In this document: positions 17,601-24,267 of the stretch, piece by piece | Layout: each line of letters starts with the position of its first letter | How positions within the stretch are numbered: position 1 is the first letter of the stretch | Assembly: GCA_016715115.1 (NCBI GenBank) | Contig: JADKBM010000016.1 | Coordinates: forward strand, 868,001 to 932,000 | Direction: 5' to 3' | Source: Acidobacteriota bacterium | GTDB taxonomy: Bacteria > Acidobacteriota > Blastocatellia > Pyrinomonadales > Pyrinomonadaceae | DNA: 64,000 nucleotides | Translations under genes and position numbers: made by a program | Notes under the pieces: generated by a model | What the model saw: only the letters and a program-made list of their open reading frames with translations | Databases searched by the model: none | What the model was told of the DNA's origin: nothing

Positions 17601-18297
17601 CGACGACACGGTCGAATCGGTCGACAAACTCTACCGGATGGCGAAAGACCTCGGATGCAAAGCGGTCAGCTACTATCGCGACGGCAGTCGCGAAGGTCAG
17701 GTTTTGACCTCGATGAAGGCCGAAGACAAGAAGAAGACGGAAACTATCGTAGATTCGGTCGGCCAGAGTCAGGAGTTCGTCGTCGTCGAACGCCTGCGTG
17801 AATCGATGGAGCACATCGACCGGCCGCGCGAACTCCAGGGTTCAACGTGGAGAATTCCGTTCGACGGCGTGAACCTCTATGTCACGGTCAATCATAACGG
17901 CGAGAAGGTTCTTGAGGTTTTTGCGACCGGTCCGATCTCGGAAGGCGTCGGACTCCTCGCGTCGAAGATGCTCCGCGGCGGATTCGAGGTCAAGGAAGTC
18001 GCCCGAAGCCTGAACAAGGTCACGGGCACGCACGCGGTTTGGTTCAACGAACGCCTCTTGACGTCGCCCGAGCAAGCGATCGCCGAGTGCTTGCTGCTTA
18101 TCGACCGTCGGCTGAAAAACCTTCCGGCGTCGGAGCGGCAGATCAGCAAACTCGAAGCCGGAAAGTCCGACGTGGTCGCGTTCGCGGAACCGAAGATGAG
18201 CAATCTCATCGGCGAATGCCCGGAATGCCGCGGCCAACTCGAACACGCGTCGGGATGCGACTTCTGTCGGGACTGCGGATACTCGAAATGCAAGTAG
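14644..18297 (+). CDS. nrdJ: Adenosylcobalamin-dependent (class II) ribonucleotide reductase, intein-containing
   Basis: 1217 codons: an 850-residue class II RNR interrupted by a 367-residue intein at residues 348-714. It reduces ribonucleotides to deoxyribonucleotides using adenosylcobalamin to make a thiyl radical. Landmarks: PNTPCLVNAG and AACFVLNVPDS (N-terminal redox cysteine), GGGTGMTYEFLRP, the catalytic NP/CGEQ split by the intein, NSCNLGSID, and PTGTISLVAETSSGIEPNF. The C-terminus ends in a four-cysteine zinc-like tail, CPECRGQLEHASGCDFCRDC. A Shine-Dalgarno (GAGGAG) lies about 12 nt before ATG 14644. It is monocistronic: promoter and NrdR box upstream, hairpin-T terminator downstream. 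Activity requires protein splicing, since N-P and C-G-E lie on opposite sides of the intein. Confidence 0.96.
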   Translation: MSTVFEPVVSGGFVAKNGQTNGSGAGTALKRHIKPLGLNAQKVVSKRYSLKDINGEALETWEDIVRRVVGHVSTAEHDPVRRDYFYDSMTEVMLNREFVPNTPCLVNAGKPNGQLAACFVLNVPDSIEGIMEHASNVAIIHQTGGGTGMTYEFLRPAGSMVNSTRGVASGPVSFMNIVNGTTEVVKQGGVRRGANMGILSIKHPDVLRFVHAKNDQHSLTNFNISVTVTDNFMKAVDDKIWFQTEFDGQPWTQAVNDPVTGADYAVYRRPNGETATFADKLAFETADLSDCTIEHAPEPGMIYAPDIWNRVIASAHKYAEPGIIFIDEVNRHNHMISTMGPIHACNPCVTADTLVYTGEGLVTMGELYKTQKSFDAAVDSRYGFEKTLHSSSKAFRTGVKKVFKLLTKEGYSLRATADHKIMTPNGYVQLGELKRGDKVHILNRKGGFGTKGGLKLGRTLGWLVGDGHINSYAKRVVLSFFGEEQSLAPMFAEYVNEIAAPLTNSDRQTYEISAVRVKGRAETRVGSERFYRIADEFGLTENKLQVPDAVLKGSENMQRGFLQALFSADGTVSGSLEKGLNVRLTSISNDLLEGVQRLLINFGIASKIYRNRREASARMLPDGKGGLKSYDCQAYHELVVAKNNVAVFAEEIGFLQDAKNEKLAIAIGDSKRGFYAESFTAIIKDVVADGEEEVFDITVPGPHSFVANGIVISNCGEQMLHFNNSCNLGSIDVAKFYKAGGDGLNPDENIDWERLARATHLSTQFLDNVVDAGHFPLPAIDDVVKRTRPVGLGIMGFADLCLSLQVTYGEQDSIDLMGKVMGFVRREAWLASLKLGAEKGTFPELEGNREDYAKFLYEEIGIPREIPMTPRNYEVTTIAPTGTISLVAETSSGIEPNFSWAYVRRDTLGERHYVHTLAAQSLGIDVDQSSEDSIREAANYVVEHLDELPSYFISAMDITSHQHVQVLAAAQKHVDNSISKTCNGAADDTVESVDKLYRMAKDLGCKAVSYYRDGSREGQVLTSMKAEDKKKTETIVDSVGQSQEFVVVERLRESMEHIDRPRELQGSTWRIPFDGVNLYVTVNHNGEKVLEVFATGPISEGVGLLASKMLRGGFEVKEVARSLNKVTGTHAVWFNERLLTSPEQAIAECLLLIDRRLKNLPASERQISKLEAGKSDVVAFAEPKMSNLIGECPECRGQLEHASGCDFCRDCGYSKCK
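15685..16785 (+). mobile_element. Intein with LAGLIDADG homing endonuclease domain inside nrdJ
   Basis: 367 codons, from Cys1 (CVTADTLVYTGEGL, block A) to Asn (ANGIVISN) followed by extein Cys+1 (CGEQ). Block B is present with TADH. The DOD endonuclease blocks are LGWLVGDGHI and LQALFSADGTV, both retaining the acidic residue, so the endonuclease may be active. Block F is VFDITVPGPHSFVANG. The residue before the terminal Asn is Ser instead of the usual His. Boundaries follow from rejoining ACNP and CGEQ into the canonical NPCGE motif of class II RNR. Confidence 0.94.
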
Positions 18298-18320
18298 TTG
18301 ATTGACGAGCCATTTGAAAG

Positions 18321-18354
18321 AACGCCGCGTGTAAATTTCGCGGCGTTTTTTTTT
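18321..18354 (+). terminator. Rho-independent terminator of nrdJ
   Basis: Perfect 9-bp stem AACGCCGCG/CGCGGCGTT with a 9-nt loop, continuing into an uninterrupted run of T, 24 nt after the nrdJ stop. Confidence 0.9.
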
Positions 18355-18379
18355 ATCCCGGATTACTCATTGAAAGCAA

Positions 18380-18461
18380 TTTCCCGCGAAATACTCAAAA
18401 TACGCGAAAAACAACATCAAAAATGCCATTTTTCGCGTTTTTGGCGTATTTCGCGGGAAAG
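18380..18461. repeat. Long inverted repeat with CGCGAAA words
   Basis: TTTCCCGCGAAATACTC-type sequence at 18380-18411 is mirrored by GGCGTATTTCGCGGGAAA-type sequence ending at 18461, with a short centre. It lies just beyond the end of the convergent polyferredoxin gene and may serve as its terminator, although the minus strand lacks a clean T-run there. Related CGCGAAT palindromes occur at 23741-23786 and 54380-54528. Confidence 0.6.
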
Positions 18462-18486
18462 AAATCTTCTATTGCGTAATTTGGGT

Positions 18487-20391
18487 TTATTGTGGACGCG
18501 GATCAAACGTGCGCTTGACGCGAAACTCGGGATTGATTTGAATGGCGCGTTTGAAGTGCTTGTCGGCAAGTTGATTCATACCGACGTTTTGCAGCCGAAG
18601 GCCTAACATCCAGTTAAAGAACGGATCTGCCGGCGTCAGCCGATCGCCCTGGCGCTCATAAGCGTCGGCGTCGTTCTGATTGCCGTCCGCGGCGTTGGCG
18701 CCGGCAAGAAAGAGGTTCGCCAACACCAAGTCCGGATTCCGACCGAGCGCGTCCTTCCAGACGGTCACCGCTTCGCTCCTGCGGCCAAGCTGCCAGAGAG
18801 CCTCGCCGCGCTCCTCGCGGGCGACGATCAGGTCGGGACGCTCGGCGAGCGCCGCGTCAAGATCTGCCAGCGCCCGGTCCGAACTTCCGGTCCGATTAAG
18901 AATCGCGCCGCGGTAGTAGAGGTTCAGCGCTCGTGCCTGACCGGTTTGCAGCGTCGCCGACTTTGCCAGCAGTTCCAGCGATCGGTCGGTGTTCCCCGCC
19001 AGATACTCCATCCACGCGAGCTTAGGCAAAGCGAAGGCGTTCGTAAACAATCCGGCACTTGCCGCCGCGTTCAGATGATTCCGACCGTCAGTGATGTTTT
19101 TGCGGTCGCTTGCGCCGAGCCACGGATCGGGATTCGGACGCGCCAGCGCAAGTTCATCCGGGATCCGAATGCTCTCGTACGCCTGCGCTCCGGCGCGCTC
19201 GTGATAACGCACGTAGCCGCTGTGCGCGTTGAGTCCGATCCAAAACGCCGAAAAAGCGAGAAACACCCAACCGGCGGTCTTGATCTTGCCGGACGACTTG
19301 AGCGCGAAACGGTAGAATGCGAGGTCGCCGGACCTGAACAATCTGATCGTCCTGACAACGAGAAACGTCGTCACGACCGCGACTCCGAGCGCCATCAGCA
19401 TCGGTACGAGCTGGTAAACGTCCCAGACCGCAAAAAGGCTGAATCCGAATGCGGCCGCGGCGACCAGTTCCTCGGGCCAGGTCAGAGAGTGATTCTGCTT
19501 CAGCGATTTCGAGACGGCGAGAGACGGTTTTCCGAATCCGAAATAGAGCGCATCGTTCGGGCAAACGCTGACACAGTCCATACATTTCATACAGCCCGGA
19601 TCGACGACCGCGCCGTACTCTTTGACCTCGGCGTGGACAAGGACATTTGACGTGCAGACTGCCGTGCAATGGCCGCATTGATTGCAAGCGTCCGTGACGC
19701 GGATCTTTCCCGGCGCGACCTTATCCGCCAGACTGAAGAAGCCTCCATACGGACAGGCGTAGGTGCAAAAGCCTTTCTGTCCGAGAAAGATCACGGTCAT
19801 AAACCCGCAAACGAGGAGAAACGGAATCGCGACCGCGATCGGCGGGAATGTCGCCCAAAAATCGTCGACAACCAGATGGTTGGTAAACTGCGGGATAAGC
19901 GGTTCGTTCGGCGCCGCCACGATGGCACGGTAAACTGTCGGCCAGACGAACATATACAGCGCGAAGATCAGCGGCACCCAAACGAGCAGGCGCGAACGGA
20001 ACGGCCTCGGCTTGAGCCCCATTTTCTTCAAAAGCCAGCCGCAAAGATCCTGAAGCGCTACCACGTGGCAGCCCCAGCCGCAAACGAACCGGCCGAAGAT
20101 GAGCGTTGCGAGGATCGCCAGCGTGAAAAAGATGAATCCCGCGTTCAAAGCCCCGCGCTGAAGCGTATACATCGCCTCGGACGGTTCGATCGGCGAGACC
20201 GTCCTTCCCGTCAGATACCATTGGACGATATGCGCGATCATCAGCAGGTTGAGCGTGATCAGCGCAAACGCCCGCCAATATGCGGTCTTCGATTCCCTGA
20301 CGATGCCTTCGCCGGCTCCACCGCCTGGCAGAACAGGCAACTCGATCGAACGCTTTTTGTTCGGTTTCACACCCTCGCAACCTTTTTTCAT
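18487..20391 (-). CDS. Membrane polyferredoxin (NapH/CcoG-like) fused to TPR repeats
   Basis: 634 residues. About five to six transmembrane helices (around 40-62, 85-108, 130-150, 178-200, then 310-355 and 383-400) surround cysteine-rich segments CGWGC, CTYACPYGG and two ferredoxin motifs, CNQCGHCTAVC and CMKCMDCVSVC. This suggests two [4Fe-4S] clusters at the membrane, as in NapH/NosR/CcoG/RdxA. From about residue 430 to the end is a TPR-like helical solenoid (ARALNLYYRGAILNRTGSSDRAL and similar). Family members pass electrons from quinol or help copper-cofactor assembly. No partner oxidoreductase is adjacent, so the acceptor is unknown. The polyferredoxin-TPR fusion is unusual. Confidence 0.8.
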   Translation of the reverse strand: MKKGCEGVKPNKKRSIELPVLPGGGAGEGIVRESKTAYWRAFALITLNLLMIAHIVQWYLTGRTVSPIEPSEAMYTLQRGALNAGFIFFTLAILATLIFGRFVCGWGCHVVALQDLCGWLLKKMGLKPRPFRSRLLVWVPLIFALYMFVWPTVYRAIVAAPNEPLIPQFTNHLVVDDFWATFPPIAVAIPFLLVCGFMTVIFLGQKGFCTYACPYGGFFSLADKVAPGKIRVTDACNQCGHCTAVCTSNVLVHAEVKEYGAVVDPGCMKCMDCVSVCPNDALYFGFGKPSLAVSKSLKQNHSLTWPEELVAAAAFGFSLFAVWDVYQLVPMLMALGVAVVTTFLVVRTIRLFRSGDLAFYRFALKSSGKIKTAGWVFLAFSAFWIGLNAHSGYVRYHERAGAQAYESIRIPDELALARPNPDPWLGASDRKNITDGRNHLNAAASAGLFTNAFALPKLAWMEYLAGNTDRSLELLAKSATLQTGQARALNLYYRGAILNRTGSSDRALADLDAALAERPDLIVAREERGEALWQLGRRSEAVTVWKDALGRNPDLVLANLFLAGANAADGNQNDADAYERQGDRLTPADPFFNWMLGLRLQNVGMNQLADKHFKRAIQINPEFRVKRTFDPRPQ

Positions 20392-20539
20392 AATCTGACC
20401 AACAGATACCGATTCAGCAAGTCGAATTGAATACTATAACCGACTTGACTAAAGAGGCGAAAGAAGTGTTAGAATGTCAATCTCCTGTACCGTTTCAATT
20501 AGGAGTTTACCACTGGCCCCTGCGGCCGATTTTCGAATT

Positions 20540-22633
20540 ATGCTAAAAACCATTGTCGTAGCTTTGCTGCCTTTGCTGATCTTTTTTGAGAACAGCGCGG
20601 AAATGTCGTTAACGAACTTCAACGTGGTTCGGCGCGATGCGAACACCGGGACTATGAAGAAGATGATCGTTGCGCGCGGAAACGTTTCGATCGATCTCGA
20701 TATGGACCGTTTGAATGGGTCAGCGACCAAAGATTCGTCTTCGACTCAGTTTCGTTTTGAAGCGGAACCGGACTCGTTCTTTACGGTTCTTGTTTTCAAT
20801 GACGAACTGCGCGGCCCGATTCCGAGTTCGATGACCATCATCGCCAAGGATTCAGCTCTCCCGGGCAGACTAAACTCCGCGAACGGACAGTTGGCGGTCG
20901 AGAATCTGGAGCCGACGGAACCGTACGAGCTTGCGGTTCGCGACCCGCGCACCGGTTTCACCTTTTTCTACGTCGAGGGCCATCTTTACGATTATTACCC
21001 GAGCGATCAGACGCTCTATGTCCAGATGGGCCGCTTGATCCTTTCGAAGGAATACGCGACCGAACTCGGACGTCCGGGTGACGCATTGGCAACGGTCGGT
21101 CAGATCTCGATCACGGCGACGATGCGTCCGGTCGAAGTGACGCGAGTTGTTGATGGCGAAGTCAAATCCGAGTCGATGCCGGGCAACGCCTTCCCGGGCA
21201 CCACTCCGGGACCGGACGTCGTCGTCGGTGACGTTAACGGCCTCGCTCAGTTCGGGTCGCAAGCGGGGACACAGGTCGGTCTCGCGCTGGGGACGGACTC
21301 CTGCAACTTCGGAAATGTCGATCTCAATTGGTTCGCTTTGCCGGATAACGACCATCCGGTCATCCCGCAGAACCTTTATCGTTTGAGCGGCGGCGCGTCG
21401 AACGACGAGCGCTTCGAGCAGATCGCTCAATCGCAGGTCAAGCACGCCTTTACTGCGCTGACGAACAACATCTGCAGCCTCGGTTGCAACGGTGTCGGCG
21501 GAACGCGTCTTGGTTCAGGATGCTCGGATCCGTATTCGGCGAGTTTGAATGCCGGTCCGAACCTCGGTTCAAAGGCTTGGATCAATCCGTACACCGGCTT
21601 TTATCCGCGCGGCGACGCTGCCACTCCTCCGAACAATCATTCGGGCCACACGCATACCGGTCCTTCGCACCGTATGCTGACCGAGGTCAACGATCTCAAC
21701 ACGTCGTTGAACCCCGGGGCGACTTACTACGCCGAAGGCCAGTACGTCACGCCGCACGAGTACGCGTGGTGCCAGGCGAATCCGACGCAGTGCAATATGA
21801 ACAACAACGTGTCGTACCGGCGCTACAACGTCACGGGAACGGCAAGTCCGTTCAGTTTCTCGGCGGTGGGCTCTACGGTGAGACAGAAGGCGGCGATCAA
21901 TGCGTGGACGGGCGCGACCTTGGCTGAAATCCGGCCTGCCCCGACCGCCGACGGCATCGGCATCGTCGGGTACAAGGTGACGAATCCGTCGCCGGGCGTC
22001 TGGCATTACGAATACGCGATCTACAACCAGAATCTCGATCGCGCGATTCAGTCGTTCAGCGTCCCCATCGGCGGCGGCGCAACGCTCACGAACGTCGGTT
22101 TCAAGGCTCCGCCGCAACATCCGGCCTGGGCAAACGACGGAACGGTCGGAAGCGCCGGGTTCAGCAATGCGGCCTGGACGCAGGCTCCGGCGGCAAATTC
22201 GATGACCTGGAGTTCTGAAACGCTGGCGCAGAATCCCAATGCCAACGCAATTCGCTGGGGAACGCTCTACAACTTCCGATTCGATTCGGATCGCGCCCCG
22301 CAGACGGTCAACGCGACTGTCGGATTCTTCAAGACGGGCAGTCCGATCACGGTTTCCGTCCAGGCACCGAGCGGTCCCGCAGTCGCGGTTTCGGTTTCGG
22401 GTCGAGTTACTTCGTCGACGGGACAAAGCGTGTCGATGGCCCGCGTGACGATGACCGACGGCAACGGAGTTACGCGTACGGCGCTGACGAATCCATTCGG
22501 CTACTATCGCTTTTTGAACGTGAACTCGGGCGCGAGCTACACGATGGGAGCAAGATCGAAGGAATACACCTTCACGTCGCGGGCGGTTCAAGTCAACGAC
22601 AATGTCACAAACGCCGACTTTGTGGCCCAGTAG
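20540..22633 (+). CDS. Large secreted protein with C-terminal carboxypeptidase-regulatory-like domain
   Basis: 697 residues from ATG 20540, which begins a plausible signal peptide (MLKTIVVALLPLLIFFENSA). An ATG at 20474 would place 22 extra residues before it, and an AGGAG sits between the two starts, so the exact start is uncertain. The body (about 30-600) is a Gly/Asn/Pro-rich extracellular region with aromatic motifs and a His-rich HSGHTHTGPSH; I do not recognise its family. The last 90 residues (VSGRVTSSTGQSVSMARVTMTD...GYYRFLNV) form a carboxypeptidase regulatory-like beta-sandwich, common in surface proteins. It may be a surface or polymer-binding protein; function unknown. A strong terminator follows. 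Confidence 0.7.
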   Translation: MLKTIVVALLPLLIFFENSAEMSLTNFNVVRRDANTGTMKKMIVARGNVSIDLDMDRLNGSATKDSSSTQFRFEAEPDSFFTVLVFNDELRGPIPSSMTIIAKDSALPGRLNSANGQLAVENLEPTEPYELAVRDPRTGFTFFYVEGHLYDYYPSDQTLYVQMGRLILSKEYATELGRPGDALATVGQISITATMRPVEVTRVVDGEVKSESMPGNAFPGTTPGPDVVVGDVNGLAQFGSQAGTQVGLALGTDSCNFGNVDLNWFALPDNDHPVIPQNLYRLSGGASNDERFEQIAQSQVKHAFTALTNNICSLGCNGVGGTRLGSGCSDPYSASLNAGPNLGSKAWINPYTGFYPRGDAATPPNNHSGHTHTGPSHRMLTEVNDLNTSLNPGATYYAEGQYVTPHEYAWCQANPTQCNMNNNVSYRRYNVTGTASPFSFSAVGSTVRQKAAINAWTGATLAEIRPAPTADGIGIVGYKVTNPSPGVWHYEYAIYNQNLDRAIQSFSVPIGGGATLTNVGFKAPPQHPAWANDGTVGSAGFSNAAWTQAPAANSMTWSSETLAQNPNANAIRWGTLYNFRFDSDRAPQTVNATVGFFKTGSPITVSVQAPSGPAVAVSVSGRVTSSTGQSVSMARVTMTDGNGVTRTALTNPFGYYRFLNVNSGASYTMGARSKEYTFTSRAVQVNDNVTNADFVAQ

Positions 22634-22655
22634 AGGCTAACCATCGGTTTTGACG

Positions 22656-22683
22656 CGGCGGTCTTCGGACCGCCGTTTTTTTT
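22656..22683 (+). terminator. Rho-independent terminator with TTCG tetraloop
   Basis: Perfect 8-bp stem CGGCGGTC/GACCGCCG closed by a TTCG tetraloop and followed by eight T, 22 nt after the stop of the secreted-protein gene. Confidence 0.92.
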
Positions 22684-22762
22684 CGACTGATGGGCGGTTG
22701 TTTGTTCCTCCATCCCAGCTTTTACCTTGTCTTCGTCGAAGTGCTAAGATATTCGCGACACT

Positions 22763-23566
22763 ATGGAACTTGCGGTTGAGAAATACAGAGTCGAGAACGA
22801 ACCTTATTATTTGCCGATCAAACAGGAAATCGAACTGTTTGAAGCGGCATACGCGGCGCGTCTGCCGGTTATGCTCAAAGGGCCGACGGGATGTGGAAAG
22901 ACGCGATTTGTCGAGTATATGGCGTACAGAATGGGACGTCCGTTGATTACTGTCGCGTGCCACGAAGATCTGTCATCGACCGACCTCGTCGGACGTTTCT
23001 TGCTCGAAGGCGAAGAAACCGTGTGGCACGACGGACCTTTGACCACCGCGGTTCGTGCCGGAGCCATCTGCTATCTCGACGAAGTCGTCGAGGCCCGAAA
23101 GGACACGGTCGTCATAATCCACCCTCTGACCGACGACAGGCGGCGTTTGCCGATCGAAAAGCGCGGCACGATCGTCGAAGCGCCTCCGGAATTCATGCTC
23201 GTTGTTTCATATAATCCCGGATACCAGTCGATCTTGAAGGATCTGAAGCAATCGACGCGGCAGCGCTTCGTGGCGATGGAATTCGATTATCCGTCACCGG
23301 AAGCCGAAGCCGAGATCGTCGCAAAGGAAGGAGCCATAGATCTCGAAACGGCGCAGGATCTGGTCAAAATAGGTCAGAAGGTCCGAAATCTGCGCGGCCA
23401 CGGTCTCGAAGAGGGCGTCTCCACGCGCCTTCTGATCTACGCCGCCCAAATGATCGCCAAGGGCATTTCGCCGATCGCCGCCGCCGAGGTCGCGATCTGC
23501 TCGCCGATCACCGACGACCGGGAACTCCAACGCAGCATACGCGAGATCGTGACGACAATAATTTAG
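22763..23566 (+). CDS. CbbQ/NirQ/NorQ-type MoxR AAA+ ATPase
   Basis: 267 residues, one AAA+ module: Walker A GPTGCGKTR (about 40-48), Walker B AICYLDEVVEAR, sensor-1 region VVSYNPGYQS and an arginine-finger region STRQRFVAMEFDYP. The CbbQ/NorQ_C-type C-terminus is ISPIAAAEVAICSPITDD. Members act as chaperone ATPases that activate metalloenzymes together with a von Willebrand-domain partner (CbbO/NorD). No such partner is next to it here, so its target is unknown. It is transcribed alone between a terminator and a repeat array that starts about 7 nt after its stop. Confidence 0.88.
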   Translation: MELAVEKYRVENEPYYLPIKQEIELFEAAYAARLPVMLKGPTGCGKTRFVEYMAYRMGRPLITVACHEDLSSTDLVGRFLLEGEETVWHDGPLTTAVRAGAICYLDEVVEARKDTVVIIHPLTDDRRRLPIEKRGTIVEAPPEFMLVVSYNPGYQSILKDLKQSTRQRFVAMEFDYPSPEAEAEIVAKEGAIDLETAQDLVKIGQKVRNLRGHGLEEGVSTRLLIYAAQMIAKGISPIAAAEVAICSPITDDRELQRSIREIVTTII

Positions 23567-23572
23567 TTACGT

Positions 23573-24040
23573 GAGAAGTGAGAACTGGAACTATCAGCTA
23601 TTCACTATCATCTATCAGCTATTCCGAAAGAAGTGAGAACTGAGAAGTGAGAAGTGAGAACTGAAACTATCAGCTACCCACTATCATCTATCAGCTATTC
23701 CGATATCAGCTATTCCGAAAGAATTTCCCCCAATGAATTTGCCCGCGGACCGCGCGAATCAAAACTGATTCGCGAAATCCGCGGGCATTCCAAATTCCGA
23801 ATTCCAAATTCCAAATTCCAAATTCCAAATTCCAAATTCCGAATTCCAAATTCCAGATTCCAGATTCCAGATTCCAGATTCCAAATTCCGAATTCCAGAT
23901 TCCAGATTCCAAATTCCGAATTCCAAATTCCAGATTCCAGATTCCAAATTCCGAATTCCAGATTCCAAATTCCAAATCCAAATTCCAGATTCCAAATTCC
24001 AGATTCCAAATCCGAAATCCCAAATCCCGAATCCGAAATC
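23573..24040. repeat. Composite repeat array (GAGAACT, CTATCAG and ATTCCAA words)
   Basis: Between two convergent genes. GAGAAGT and CTATCAG/CTATTCA heptads cover 23573-23725, with an inverted CGCGAATCA palindrome at 23741-23786. ATTCCAAATTCCGA/ATTCCAGATTCCA words cover 23786-24000, then AAATCCC words run to 24040. The last words touch the stop codon of the peroxidase/FG-GAP gene remnant at 24042. Confidence 0.9.
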
Positions 24041-24041
24041 G

Positions 24042-24267
24042 TTACGGCGTGTATGCCGACGGAACCGGAATGTCCGTCGCCGCGCCGAACGACTGGATCA
24101 GCAATCCTTGAGTCGAGCGGTTGACGTACCAAGTCGCCGCCGACGGACGGAACACCGCCGTGTCGGCCTTGCCGTCGCCGTCATAGTCGCCCGCCACCGG
24201 AATGTCGGTCGAGATTCCGAACGGCGCCGAGTAATACGTCGAATCTTCCGATCTCAACACGAACCAC
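24042..24267 (-). pseudogene. Frameshifted C-terminal end of the diheme peroxidase/FG-GAP gene
   Basis: This stretch encodes WFVLRSEDSTYYSAPFG, DYDGDGKADTAVFRP and a final half-repeat ending AYTP, a direct continuation of the FG-GAP series of the upstream gene but in another frame. Read on the minus strand, the junction is GGCGAGAGTGG where the other repeats predict GGCGAGTGG: a 2-bp AG duplication at about 24266-24271. It has no start of its own. It is either a real mutation trimming about 75 residues or an assembly error. Confidence 0.8.

Noticed and set aside
16555..17814. 419-codon minus-strand frame under nrdJ
   Set aside because: Shadow frame in GC-rich coding DNA; the sense strand encodes conserved RNR sequence throughout.
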